A stretch of 64,000 bases of DNA, from NCBI RefSeq assembly GCF_907164905.1, contig NZ_CAJRAF010000002.1:3682001-3746000 (forward strand), written 5' to 3'. The stretch is from Dyadobacter sp. CECT 9275. Lineage in GTDB: Bacteria > Bacteroidota > Bacteroidia > Cytophagales > Spirosomataceae. Made by a program: the position numbers and the translations under genes. Shown piece after piece: positions 9,044 to 18,583 of this stretch. The stretch's first letter is position 1. Each line of letters starts with the position of its first letter. The notes under the pieces were generated by a model. It had not been told where the DNA came from, searched no databases, and was given only the letters and a program-made list of their open reading frames with translations.

Positions 9044-10003
9044 ATGTTTGTCCGCGTTTTGTTTAGCGCTTTACTGCTCCATCTTGTGAGCCAAAGTCAG
9101 ACGGTTGTGGCACAAAAGCGGCCGGAACTGCTGAAGCTCCCCTTTGCTTTTTCCGACATGGGCCGTACCCCAATGGAAAACACGCCGTTCTATTTTGACT
9201 CAAAACTGATGATGGTGGCCAACCACCGGCCCGGAGGAGCTGATGCCAATGGAAAAGACGCCTACCTGTATATTGATGACATGCGAACCGGCCAGGAGGT
9301 GAGCCGTTTCGGTCAAGGGCATTCTTTCGTCAGTGCATTTTCCAAAGGTGCCGAGCTAAATGTTTTCGCGCTGGAATTCTCCGATTTTGGCCGTATCATG
9401 AATTCGAAGGGGATCAATAGACTGGTAACCAGGGACCTCAAAAACTGGAAACAGGAAGTGGCGATTTCGCCGGAGGGAGGTGAGCATTTGTTCAATTCGT
9501 CGGTGTGCGAAGACGAGCAAGGTTATCTGATGGCCTATGAATCGGACAAGCCGGTGCAGTTCTGTTTCAAATTTGCCCGTTCCAAAGACCTTTCCAAATG
9601 GGAGAAAATTCCCGGTCTGGTTTACACAGGCGAGAAAAAGGAGTACTCCGCGTGTCCGGTCATCCGCTACTTCAAGCCATACTATTATGTGATTTACCTG
9701 CATGCGGCGGTGAAGGGTCACAACGGCTGGGTTTCCTATCTCTCGCGCTCGAAAGATTTGAAGGAATGGGAGCTCAGCCCGTTTAACCCGATTCTGGAAG
9801 CCGAAGCGGGTGAGGGAAAAAATAATTCGGATGTGGATCTGATTGAATACGAGGGTAAAACATTTCTGTATTACGCCACGGGTGACCAGGAGACCTGGAG
9901 CACGATACGCGCTGCGATGTACGATGGTCCCATGCGTACATTTTTCGAAGGGTATTTCCCCCAAGGTAAAACGTTTGTGAAACTGTCGGCCAAACAGAAC
10001 TGA
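9044..10003 (+). CDS. Secreted five-bladed beta-propeller glycosidase-like protein (GH43/GH117-like fold)
   Basis: 319 residues from the ATG at 9044, chosen because it begins a clear signal peptide (MFVRVLFSALLLHLVSQSQTVVAQ); the open frame extends 95 codons upstream but that part looks non-coding. The body shows repeated propeller-blade motifs: LVTRDLKNWK, ARSKDLSKWEKIP and SRSKDLKEWELSP, plus NNSDVDLIEYEGKTFLYYATGDQ near the end. These repeats and the acidic DVD near residue 265 match GH43-like/GH117-like propellers that act on short sugar chains. It is homologous to the N-terminal half of the gene at 14873. First gene of the operon; the next start is 27 bp downstream. The exact substrate is unknown. 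Confidence 0.75.
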   Translation: MFVRVLFSALLLHLVSQSQTVVAQKRPELLKLPFAFSDMGRTPMENTPFYFDSKLMMVANHRPGGADANGKDAYLYIDDMRTGQEVSRFGQGHSFVSAFSKGAELNVFALEFSDFGRIMNSKGINRLVTRDLKNWKQEVAISPEGGEHLFNSSVCEDEQGYLMAYESDKPVQFCFKFARSKDLSKWEKIPGLVYTGEKKEYSACPVIRYFKPYYYVIYLHAAVKGHNGWVSYLSRSKDLKEWELSPFNPILEAEAGEGKNNSDVDLIEYEGKTFLYYATGDQETWSTIRAAMYDGPMRTFFEGYFPQGKTFVKLSAKQN

Positions 10004-10030
10004 TTCTCAGAAATTTAATTGAAAAAGAAG

Positions 10031-12703
10031 ATGACAACCACCCGGAGAAATATGCTAAAATTGACAGGGCTGACGTTTGCGGCCGGGGTGTTTCCGTTAC
10101 GCGGTTTTGGTTCTTTTAAAAATGCGGTCCGGCAAACTGATTGGCGTACTATGCAGAAATCCGCTTTTGATCCGGAGCGTTTCAGTTGGGCTATTTCATG
10201 GCCGGGGCAGGTTTCCCGGTATGATCTGATCTACTATAGCCCGCCAATGGATGCCATGCAGGGAATTCCACTTGGCAACGGCGATGTAGGTGTGCTGTTC
10301 TGGTGTGAGGAGTCGAAGATCATTGCGGCCGTCAATAAATCTGATCTATGGGATGACGCTCCGTTTACCGAGTTTCACAATTGGGACAAAAAAGAGGAAG
10401 ACTACAATACCACGCTGAGACACGCCTGCCGCATCGTCATCGATTTTAAATTGCCGATTTTCAGCACTTTATATCTGACTGATTTTCAGGCGCGGCTGAG
10501 CATCTCGGACGGTGTACTGACGATGGGCAGCAGCAGCCCATTCGGGAAAGTGACCTTCAAAGCATTCGTCGATTTCAACACGGGGTTACTGTCTTATGAT
10601 CTCAAAACGGAATTTACGGAGGCATTGGCGGTGGAAGTGGGCGTTGAGCGGTTTGGTTCACGCACGTTCTCGCATTGGTATTCACAGATTAACAGGGATG
10701 CATCTATCGGAACGGCGGGAACAAATGCCACCGTGGACGATGCCGGAATTTATATTCATCAGAAACTGGCGACTGCGGATTTCACGGTCGCAGGCAAAGT
10801 TTTAACAGGCAGTGCCGTTTACCGGAGAGAGCACTCCCGTCGGGCGACAATTGTGTTGCCAAGCCAGGCGAAAACGGAAACGGGTTTGGTTTTTCTAGTT
10901 TCGGATGCAACCAATGAATCCAACCTTGAAATGGCAAAGAAGTCGCTGGACAAAGTGCAAAGTGTGAATGCTTTTCAGGACGCGAACCGGGAGGCGTGGC
11001 GCACCATTTGGACCCGCTCACTCATGGATTACGGTGACGATTACCTGACCAACCTCTGGTACCTGACCATGTTTTACTCCATCGCATCGCAGCGGGGAAA
11101 GTATCCGGGACGGTTTAACAATGGCATCTGGGCATGGAGCAGGGATGTTCAGAACTGGAATCATTATTTCCATTGGAACCAGCAGCAGATATACTGGCCG
11201 CTGAATGCAGCAGGTCACCACGACCTGGTTGAACCTTATCTAAATTTCCGATTTGATTCCTTGCAGCACGCACGCGACTATGCCAGGAAACATTTCAAAA
11301 TCGACGGGGCATTCGTGTCCGATGTCACGGATCGCCGTGGTTACAATTCTTCCGGTGAACAGGAAAATCATACACCAATCGCTGAAATCGCCCTTGATTT
11401 CTGGAGACAATACCGGTTTACCGGCGACAAGCAGTTTCTGAAAGAAAAGGCGCTTCCCTACATGCTGGATGCATCCCGTTTTTTTGTAACCATTTTTGTA
11501 AAAGAGAGCGATGGGCTGTATCACGCCAGGGAAGGAACCGGTTATGAGGGCTGGATCAAATTGAAAGATGGTCTTACCGAGCTCACGTATGTAAAAGCAC
11601 TCATCCAGGCTACGCTTGATGCGCTAAAAATTGCTGGGAAAACGATCCCGGAAGCCACGACCTGGAAGGAACTGATCTTGAACCTCGCACCGATGCCCCT
11701 GGTGCCGGCAGGCGACCAGTCCGTTGCCTCCGAGCAGGGAAAATTCAAACTGCTGCGTGGAAACAACAAGAATATGACGGTGGCCACGGATCAGATCGTG
11801 GCGGCGGGCTGGGGGATCAAAGAGAAAAAATGGCTAACCGTGTACCACCCGGCTGACGATGCAAAATTTCAGGACTTTAACCTGCTTGACGGTATCTTTC
11901 CGACCGTTGCGTCAGCGCCGGTTTTCCCGTCTGGATTGATCGGCCTGTCGACAAAAAAGCAGAACCCGGCTTTGTTCGAGAGTCTTAAGACTACGGCTCT
12001 GCTCTATCCGCAGGGTGTTACCGGCTGGGACACGCAACCCATCGTACTGGCCCGGCTGGGCTTGTCGGAGGCAGTCGCAGCGACGCTTGCGCGATACCCC
12101 GAACGATGGCAGATCTATTGCAACGGATGGGGCCACTGGGGCATGGAAAATGAGATTGTGAAAGACGCAGAGTGGTTTTTTCGTACCAACCAGGTTTCCG
12201 ACGTATCCGATCCCGGCAAGAAGTTTCCTTTTCCCATGTGGCCCTTCCGGCATATGTCTATGGAGGGTATGGCCGTCTTTGCGACTACGCTTAACGAATG
12301 CCTGCTGCAAAGTCATGAAGACATCATTCGCATCGCACCCGCTTTTGCAGGGGATCGCTCGGCGAGATTTATGCTGCACGCGGTGGGCGGTTTTAAGGTT
12401 TCTGCGCAGATCAATTCAGGAACGGTGCAGTGGGTTTGTATCAAAAGCCTCAGCGGGAACCCGTGCCGGTTGCAACTTCCCTGGCCGTCAGCCGACTTGT
12501 ACATCGGGAAGAAATCGTATATGCACAAAGTGGAAGATGGCATCGCGCTGTTTGATACCAAAATAAATGATGTGTTCACCATCGTCCCGAAAGGTGTGCC
12601 TATTGCTGATATCTTTTATGGAAATGAAACGGCTGTCCCAAACGAAACGGCTCGTCTGCACGCCTCCGGGAAAGCCAAAATCGGTTTGCCGCGTATGTTC
12701 TAA
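10031..12703 (+). CDS. DUF5703/GH95-like secreted glycoside hydrolase with Tat-like signal
   Basis: 890 residues from the ATG at 10031 (MTTTRRNMLKLTGLTFAAGVF); the twin arginine and hydrophobic stretch indicate a Tat signal. An in-frame TTG 12 bp upstream is less likely. Residues about 75-110 carry IPLGNGDVGVLFWCEESKIIAAVNKSDLWDD, the N-terminal signature of DUF5703/GH95-like beta-sandwich domains. The centre (about residues 345-500) looks like an (alpha/alpha)6 barrel with NNGIWAWSRDVQNWNHYFHWNQQQ and AEIALDFWRQYRFTGD. The GH95 family includes alpha-fucosidases/galactosidases, which fits the fucosidase encoded two genes downstream. The downstream gene begins 9 bp after the stop, supporting one transcript. 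Confidence 0.75.
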   Translation: MTTTRRNMLKLTGLTFAAGVFPLRGFGSFKNAVRQTDWRTMQKSAFDPERFSWAISWPGQVSRYDLIYYSPPMDAMQGIPLGNGDVGVLFWCEESKIIAAVNKSDLWDDAPFTEFHNWDKKEEDYNTTLRHACRIVIDFKLPIFSTLYLTDFQARLSISDGVLTMGSSSPFGKVTFKAFVDFNTGLLSYDLKTEFTEALAVEVGVERFGSRTFSHWYSQINRDASIGTAGTNATVDDAGIYIHQKLATADFTVAGKVLTGSAVYRREHSRRATIVLPSQAKTETGLVFLVSDATNESNLEMAKKSLDKVQSVNAFQDANREAWRTIWTRSLMDYGDDYLTNLWYLTMFYSIASQRGKYPGRFNNGIWAWSRDVQNWNHYFHWNQQQIYWPLNAAGHHDLVEPYLNFRFDSLQHARDYARKHFKIDGAFVSDVTDRRGYNSSGEQENHTPIAEIALDFWRQYRFTGDKQFLKEKALPYMLDASRFFVTIFVKESDGLYHAREGTGYEGWIKLKDGLTELTYVKALIQATLDALKIAGKTIPEATTWKELILNLAPMPLVPAGDQSVASEQGKFKLLRGNNKNMTVATDQIVAAGWGIKEKKWLTVYHPADDAKFQDFNLLDGIFPTVASAPVFPSGLIGLSTKKQNPALFESLKTTALLYPQGVTGWDTQPIVLARLGLSEAVAATLARYPERWQIYCNGWGHWGMENEIVKDAEWFFRTNQVSDVSDPGKKFPFPMWPFRHMSMEGMAVFATTLNECLLQSHEDIIRIAPAFAGDRSARFMLHAVGGFKVSAQINSGTVQWVCIKSLSGNPCRLQLPWPSADLYIGKKSYMHKVEDGIALFDTKINDVFTIVPKGVPIADIFYGNETAVPNETARLHASGKAKIGLPRMF

Positions 12704-12712
12704 ATTCATGCT

Positions 12713-14806
12713 ATGAAACTGTATACCAGAAAGATATTATTTACCTGCGTTGCATTGCTGTTCTGTTGTTTGCACATATTCTACGCCAACGGGCAGTCAG
12801 TTGCGAAAGCTCATAATCCCGGAAAGGCGTTCATTTCTTTTCGTTTGAGTCCCGGTATTTCGTTGAATGAGAAGCGTTTCGATGAAATGATCGCGCTGTT
12901 CAATAAATACAAAGGTGTGACGGATGAAATCACTTTTTTCACATCGGAAACGCATCCGCCATTGCCATTGGATGTGTTCCAAAACAGGATGAAGATTCTG
13001 GAAAAACGCATGCAGACGGCGCGGCGAAACGGCTACCGTTCGGGCATCAATGTGCTGAGCACGATCGGACATCACGAGGAAAATCTGGAAAATTCGTTAC
13101 ACGGCGATTACACAAACATTACGGATATTGAAGGCAAGGTAAGCCGCGGGTCGTATTGCCACAACGACGAGAGGTTCAGGGCATATATCAGGGAGATTTA
13201 TAAATCGATGGCGCTTGCGAAACCCGACTACATCTGGATCGACGATGATATCCGCCTGGCAGGCCACTCGCCCGTTTACCTAACATGTTTTTGCGACCAT
13301 TGTCTTGATATTTTCGAAAAGGAGCAAGGTAAAAGATATACACGGGAAAGTCTTAAAGCCGCTGTTAACCAGGGAGATACCCAGGGTAAGCTTGGTGTCA
13401 GACTTGCCTGGTTACAGCATAACCGCAATTCGATCAACCGTTTATTTCAGCTGATCGAGGAAACTGTTCATGCCATAAAACCCGGAATGCCGCTGGGTTT
13501 CATGACCGGCGATCGTTTTTTTGAAGGTTATGATTTTGCCAATTGGGCAAAAACCCTTGCCGGAAAAAGTAATGCCCCCGTTTTATGGCGACCGGGTGGC
13601 GGCTTTTACCAGGATAATATACCGGGAGACATGGCAGGCAAATCGCATGATATCGGGCGACAGGTTTCTGTATTGCCCGCCGATGTTGTGTCCATCCAGT
13701 CGGAAGTGGAGAATTACACCTACCAGCGTCTGAAAAAGTCGGCGCATATGACGGCGCTCGAGGCGGCCTCGCACATTGCCGCTGGTTGCACGGGTGCGGC
13801 GTTCAACGTAATGACTTTCAACGACGAACCGCTCAGCGAATACGAACCGCTGATCGCGAAACTCCATGCGACAAGACCTTTTTATGATCTGATGGTGCAA
13901 AAAATGGGGAGGAGTGCGATAGATGGCGTAAGTGTGCAGTGGAATAAAAACAGCTTTGCTTCGGGGAATCTCGCGGATGGGAACTGGTTTACTTCGGGTG
14001 TTTCGCTGGCCAGTTATGAGATGGACGAAATCGGCCTGCCTACTGCGTACGATGCTGAAAAGGCCTCGGTGGTCAGGTTAAAGAAGGACAACATCAATGC
14101 CCTTTCCAACGAGGAAATCGAACACATACTTTCCAAAGGCGTCTATCTCGACGGCGATGCGCTCCGGCAACTGAACGAACGCGGCTTTGGGGCGCTCACC
14201 GGTTTTGACGTAAACGGTATGCAGTCGTGGGACCGTACCGAGCAACTGACGACCCATGCGCTCAACGGGCCTTTCGCCAACAGGAAACGGGACAACCGCC
14301 AGGCGATTTACCGTACTGAAACTTTTACGTTCAAGAAAACCAGCGACAGGGCAGAGGTGCTTTCAGTCCTGGTGGATTATGCGGGCAAGCAGACGGCCGA
14401 TTGCGCAATGGGAATTTTTGAAAACAAACTCGGCGGACGAATTTGTGTATCAGGTTATTACCCCTGGAATGCGGTACATACCTTTTCCAAAAGTTCGCAG
14501 ATGAAATCCGTCTTTCGCTGGTTATCGAAAGATACACTGCCGGGTTACGTCGCGTCTTTTCACAAGACAAATCTCTGGATCAGGGCTGAGCAAGCTGAGA
14601 AAACGGTACTGTCCGTTACCAATGCATCGTTCGATCCGGCGAGGGAAGTGGTGCTGATGCTCCGGACAAAGGCGAAGGCGATCCGGGTTTTTGATATGAC
14701 GGCAAGAGAAATGAAAGTGGTAGCCGGTATCACCGATGGCCCTTACAGAAAGTTCGTTCTTCCTCCCATAGATCCCTGGCAAATCAGGCTGATCGAAACA
14801 GATTAA
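12713..14806 (+). CDS. Secreted TIM-barrel-like glycosidase family protein, unassigned
   Basis: 697 residues with a signal peptide (cleavage after about residue 27, YANGQS). The central part resembles GH42-like or similar TIM-barrel hydrolases: DYIWIDDDIRLAGHSPVYLTCFCDHCLDIFEKEQG has the acidic strand end and the CFCDHC cysteine cluster of that group, followed by a beta-galactosidase trimerisation-like region (PFYDLMVQKMGRSAIDGVSVQWN) and a C-terminal beta domain. Probably a periplasmic or surface glycosidase acting with its neighbours, but the catalytic residues cannot be fixed by eye and the family number is not certain. Third gene of the operon; 66 bp separate it from the GH29 fusion. Confidence 0.65.
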   Translation: MKLYTRKILFTCVALLFCCLHIFYANGQSVAKAHNPGKAFISFRLSPGISLNEKRFDEMIALFNKYKGVTDEITFFTSETHPPLPLDVFQNRMKILEKRMQTARRNGYRSGINVLSTIGHHEENLENSLHGDYTNITDIEGKVSRGSYCHNDERFRAYIREIYKSMALAKPDYIWIDDDIRLAGHSPVYLTCFCDHCLDIFEKEQGKRYTRESLKAAVNQGDTQGKLGVRLAWLQHNRNSINRLFQLIEETVHAIKPGMPLGFMTGDRFFEGYDFANWAKTLAGKSNAPVLWRPGGGFYQDNIPGDMAGKSHDIGRQVSVLPADVVSIQSEVENYTYQRLKKSAHMTALEAASHIAAGCTGAAFNVMTFNDEPLSEYEPLIAKLHATRPFYDLMVQKMGRSAIDGVSVQWNKNSFASGNLADGNWFTSGVSLASYEMDEIGLPTAYDAEKASVVRLKKDNINALSNEEIEHILSKGVYLDGDALRQLNERGFGALTGFDVNGMQSWDRTEQLTTHALNGPFANRKRDNRQAIYRTETFTFKKTSDRAEVLSVLVDYAGKQTADCAMGIFENKLGGRICVSGYYPWNAVHTFSKSSQMKSVFRWLSKDTLPGYVASFHKTNLWIRAEQAEKTVLSVTNASFDPAREVVLMLRTKAKAIRVFDMTAREMKVVAGITDGPYRKFVLPPIDPWQIRLIETD

Positions 14807-14872
14807 TATGCCGCCCGTTAAGTAACGATTTGAAAAATTCGATTTTAAAGATTCAAGAAAAAACCACTGATA

Positions 14873-17197
14873 ATGAAATACCGGTTACTCTTTCTACTGA
14901 TGCTGCCGATGCTTGCACAGGCACAAACGACCTGGAAAAACCCGATCGTCAAACAGGGACGGCTCGGCTCGCCGCTCGTCGAAACCAGTCCGTTTGTGTT
15001 CAGGAACAAATTATATCTGCTTGAAAATAACCAGCGGTTCTGGGATGTGAAAGGTGCGAAACCGGGTGACTATTTTCATGACGACGAGGTGCGCGTAAAA
15101 GATGTGAACACGGGAAAAATTGTCACCGTTGCGCTCAAAAACCATGGTTTCGGAACAGTGCTCGTTTGGAAAGACCGGGTGTACGTGTTTGCGGGAAACT
15201 ATGGGACCGGCAAACCCTGGCGTAAAATGACGGAGATTACGATGACCAGCTCGGCAGACCTTAAAACCTGGACCAAGCCGGTGACTGTCCTCAAAGCCAG
15301 CCCGAATGAATTTTTCTATAACACAGCGGTAACAAGGGCGAAAGATAAATTTATTTTGCTCTACGAAACCGATGACCGTCGCTGGAAACCGTTTACGTTC
15401 CGTTACCAGGAATCGAACGACCTGATCAACTGGAAGGAAATACCTGATGCGATTTACGGGAAAGACAAATATGTGGGCGGGCCGGCGCTATATTATGAAG
15501 GTGGCTGGTACTACACCCTGTATCTTGAAGCGCTCAAAGGTGCCTATGAAACGCGCATTACCCGATCAAAGGATCTGATAAGCTGGGAGGATGCGCCGGA
15601 AGGCAGGCCGTTTGTGACCTTTGACCCAAGTCACAAAAACATTCCGCTCATACGCCCTGACATAGCAGAAAGCAATGCGTCGGACGTGGAGTTGTGTTAT
15701 TACAAGGGCAAAACCATTCTGTATTTTACGGGAAGTGATCAAACCACGGCGGGGGACCTGCAATGGGCAACTTTTGATGGAACACCTGCTCAACTATTCG
15801 CCGCGTTTTTTAGCAAACCTGAGACCGGAGCGGCACCCAAACACGATGCCGACTGGATACCCGTACTGACAGCGCCGACGGGGAATGTGCAGTACAACAA
15901 CCTGAGGGAAAACGATAAGGGGACAAAGCCCTCTCTCCAGCAGCTGGCTTTTCAGGAACGACAGCTGGGCGCGTTCGTGCATTTTGGTCCGGCCACTTAC
16001 CTCAAATCTGACATGCTTTCGGTACCGGCAGCCGATTTGTTCAATCCTTCGAAACTGGATGCCCGGCAATGGGTGAAAACGGCGAAGTCGTTTGGTGCAA
16101 AACACGTGGTGCTCACGGCCAAGCATCACAACGGCTACTGTCTTTGGCCTACAAAAACAACGGATTACAGTGTTGTGAAGTCGCCCTGGAAACAGGGAAA
16201 GGGCGATGTAGTAGCCGAATTCGTAGCGGCTTGCCGGGAGAACGACATGCAGATCGGTTTGTATGTGTCGGGCGGGGATAAACATTTCCCCTGTTCGAGC
16301 ACCCCCGATCCGCAAGGCCAGCGCAAACTCGTCGGCGACATTCATAAATATTTTCCGGTGTTTATGGAACAGCTCAGGGAATTACTGACCAATTATGGTG
16401 AGATCTCGTACCTGTGGTTTGACGGTGCATATGACCCTTTTGGATGGGACGTAACCAATCCTAAAACGAAACGCGCGCTCGGGACAGCTTACGGCGATGC
16501 TATAGCAGCCCTCGTGCAAGACCTCCAGCCCAAAGCCGTGATCATGGGGGGAACCCAGCCAGACGTACGCTGGTCGGGAAGTGAGCAGGGCTGGTCGGCG
16601 TATCCGCTATGGAACGTACTGGAAAAAGGGGAGGGGCTTGCCCATTGGGTCGGTCCGCAGAACAGCGGCTGGATTCCGGCGGAAGCAAATATCTACACCC
16701 GCAACACCTGGTTCTGGACTCCCGATTCTGATAAAACGCTCAGAACTACCGATTTTCTAAAAAAAACATACTTTCGATCGGTAGGGCAAGGGGCCAATCT
16801 GCTGATCAACATGACACCGGACACAAGCGGGCTTATCCCGGCTGCCGAGGTGGAGCGGTTGGGAGAATTTGGCAAAAGTATTCAATCTGCGTTGTCTGCG
16901 CCTCTTGCCACAGGTGAAGGACAAACGGAAATCAGCCTGGGCAGGAAGCAGCCCGTCAGCCTTTTCGAAATCGAGGAAGACATTAGCGCCGGTCAGCATG
17001 TGAAAAAGTATGAGATTCAGGCTTTTACCGACAATACCTGGAAGACCGTGGCGGAGGGAGAAAGCATTGGCCGCCGCCGGCTCCAGGGCATCACGCCCGT
17101 GGAAACAGGCAAAGTACGGCTGCTGGTGAAAGAGGGTAACCAAAAGGCCGTGATCAGGAAGTTTGCTGTTTACCATCCTACCGACACAAACCAGTAG
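14873..17197 (+). CDS. Two-domain enzyme: beta-propeller glycosidase domain fused to GH29 alpha-L-fucosidase
   Basis: 774 residues with a signal peptide (LLFLLMLPMLAQAQ). Residues about 20-325 are a beta-propeller related to the protein at 9044 (shared start pattern ...KNPIVKQGRLGSPLVETSPFVFRNKLYL, SKDLISWEDAPEG, NASDVELCYYKGKTILYFTGSDQ). From about residue 355 a GH29 domain follows: QLGAFVHFGPATY, AKHHNGYCLWPTKTTDYSV, and YLWFDGAYDP near residue 513, in which the aspartate fits the GH29 nucleophile. A C-terminal beta domain closes the protein. GH29 enzymes release alpha-L-fucose with retention. The fusion suggests sequential attack on a fucose-containing glycan (inference). Last gene of the operon; over 500 bp without a gene follow. 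Confidence 0.88.
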   Translation: MKYRLLFLLMLPMLAQAQTTWKNPIVKQGRLGSPLVETSPFVFRNKLYLLENNQRFWDVKGAKPGDYFHDDEVRVKDVNTGKIVTVALKNHGFGTVLVWKDRVYVFAGNYGTGKPWRKMTEITMTSSADLKTWTKPVTVLKASPNEFFYNTAVTRAKDKFILLYETDDRRWKPFTFRYQESNDLINWKEIPDAIYGKDKYVGGPALYYEGGWYYTLYLEALKGAYETRITRSKDLISWEDAPEGRPFVTFDPSHKNIPLIRPDIAESNASDVELCYYKGKTILYFTGSDQTTAGDLQWATFDGTPAQLFAAFFSKPETGAAPKHDADWIPVLTAPTGNVQYNNLRENDKGTKPSLQQLAFQERQLGAFVHFGPATYLKSDMLSVPAADLFNPSKLDARQWVKTAKSFGAKHVVLTAKHHNGYCLWPTKTTDYSVVKSPWKQGKGDVVAEFVAACRENDMQIGLYVSGGDKHFPCSSTPDPQGQRKLVGDIHKYFPVFMEQLRELLTNYGEISYLWFDGAYDPFGWDVTNPKTKRALGTAYGDAIAALVQDLQPKAVIMGGTQPDVRWSGSEQGWSAYPLWNVLEKGEGLAHWVGPQNSGWIPAEANIYTRNTWFWTPDSDKTLRTTDFLKKTYFRSVGQGANLLINMTPDTSGLIPAAEVERLGEFGKSIQSALSAPLATGEGQTEISLGRKQPVSLFEIEEDISAGQHVKKYEIQAFTDNTWKTVAEGESIGRRRLQGITPVETGKVRLLVKEGNQKAVIRKFAVYHPTDTNQ

Positions 17198-17655
17198 TGT
17201 CTCCCGCTGACCGAAAATGTTCCTGGGCAACTGCCCTTCCTTGACAAGCAGCGACATGGCCCGGAAGCGGCGCTCTCAGGCTTTGACGCTTTTGGATCTT
17301 GCTTAGCGCATTTAAACATCTCTGAGGAACACGCAGTAGTATTATCGAACGTCCGTACATTGTCTGGTCAAACGACTTTAACAGAAGGTATCCGTCTCGC
17401 AAAATCAGTCGAGTGTTTGAATGTGAAACTTTGATTTATGGGATAGCAAATTGAGGCTCACAAAATTTATTCAACTGGCGAAATGAAAGACAGTCTCACA
17501 AAACGGAGGTTTTTAGAGACATTTAATAGATCCAGCCGTTATCTTGCTTATCTAAGGTATCAGTATTGATACGCTCAATTTGAAGCGGATTGGTCAACCC
17601 CAACGAACCCTCACGTCTGCATTAAGATTATTACCTTTATCATCTCGGCATAACC
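17198..17655. other. Intergenic region, nothing recognised
   Basis: About 460 bp between the fucosidase operon and the operator region of the DUF2975 gene. Open frames here are short and lack start context or family motifs, and I see no repeats or strong hairpins. Confidence 0.5.
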
Positions 17656-17694
17656 TTTACGTAAAAGAAAAATATTTTTATGTTTTACGTAAAA
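17656..17694. promoter_or_regulatory. Two palindromes TTTACGTAAA upstream of DUF2975/HTH pair (candidate operators)
   Basis: TTTACGTAAA occurs at 17656-17665 and TTTTACGTAAAA at 17683-17694, with centres 28 bp apart, followed by a half site TTCGTAAAAA at 17704. They lie just before the ATG at 17722. Perfect short palindromes repeated at this position are the usual form of an operator for a small dimeric HTH regulator, here probably the XRE-type protein encoded by the second gene. The binding partner is inferred. Confidence 0.45.
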
Positions 17695-17721
17695 TTTTAT
17701 ACCTTCGTAAAAAAACAATCT

Positions 17722-18360
17722 ATGAAGACGTTAGGCAAAAGATCACTCTCTTCACTCTTCAAACGTGGTATTACTTTTGTATTGTATTTGGAATTCTTAT
17801 TGCTGTTAACGCCTCCGTTGGTTTTTCTTGATGAAGACGGTATCCGCTATGACTGGCCGATTACGCTGACAACGGTCAGAACCAAACCAATCATCTATCC
17901 AGGGAGTGATCTGATTACCGATTTTGAACTACATGGCCGCTCAGATGCCGAAGTGACCAGCGCGGACCAGACGCTCTCCTTTGAGGACAGCACCCTAGGC
18001 AGACGATTACTTCAAACCTTGCATAACTTGGTTTATATCGGTTTAATCCTGTTCATCACCTGGCAACTAAGGAGGGTCTTCTCGGGTTTTTCGATAAATC
18101 AGCCTTTCGCTAACAACAATGCAGCCCGAATCAAATGGATCGCCTTTGCCGTGTTGTTTCTGGTAGGGTTCGATATGCTTGAAGACGTCCTGCATCAGCT
18201 TTATACCAGCTCTACCATTCTGCTTTCCGGAGCCAGGTTCGATGCTTATTCCTTTCATGTTGACTCTCGTACGTTTATGCTTGGCTTGCTACTCCTTATT
18301 TTGGCGGAAGTATTCCGGCAAGGTTATGCCTACCAGACCGACAGCGAATCTATTCTTTAA
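17722..18360 (+). CDS. DUF2975 membrane protein
   Basis: 212 residues from the ATG at 17722; the frame extends upstream through the operator region, so the later start is chosen. Four membrane segments are visible: FVLYLEFLLLLTPPLVFL, LHNLVYIGLILFITWQLRRVF, IAFAVLFLVGFDML and FMLGLLLLILAEVF. The tail LLILAEVFRQGYAYQTDSE, with a following YozG-like HTH gene, is the standard arrangement of the DUF2975 family, whose role is unknown but may be to control its partner regulator at the membrane. The HTH gene starts 2 bp after the stop. Confidence 0.85.
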   Translation: MKTLGKRSLSSLFKRGITFVLYLEFLLLLTPPLVFLDEDGIRYDWPITLTTVRTKPIIYPGSDLITDFELHGRSDAEVTSADQTLSFEDSTLGRRLLQTLHNLVYIGLILFITWQLRRVFSGFSINQPFANNNAARIKWIAFAVLFLVGFDMLEDVLHQLYTSSTILLSGARFDAYSFHVDSRTFMLGLLLLILAEVFRQGYAYQTDSESIL

Positions 18361-18362
18361 TC

Positions 18363-18563
18363 ATGGCAATAATCGTGAATCTGGATGTAGTTATGGCCAA
18401 GAAAAAGATGTCTCTCACCGAATTATCGGAGAGACTCGGCATCTCTATGACCAACTTATCTCTGCTCAAGACTGGAAAAGTAAAAGGTGTTCGCTTTACG
18501 ACCCTTGAGGCTCTTTGTCGGGCTCTGGATTGTAAGCCGGGCGATATACTCGATATAGAATAA
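18363..18563 (+). CDS. XRE-family helix-turn-helix regulator (YozG-like)
   Basis: 66 residues, MAIIVNLDVVMAKKKMSLTE..., almost entirely a single Cro/CI-type HTH (LTELSERLGISMTNLSLLKTGKVKGVRFTTLEALCRALDCKPGDIL). Length and sequence match the small regulators that follow DUF2975 genes. It is probably translated together with the membrane protein and may bind the TTTACGTAAA palindromes upstream (inference). Confidence 0.9.
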   Translation: MAIIVNLDVVMAKKKMSLTELSERLGISMTNLSLLKTGKVKGVRFTTLEALCRALDCKPGDILDIE

Positions 18564-18583
18564 CTACACAATTCTTCGATCAT

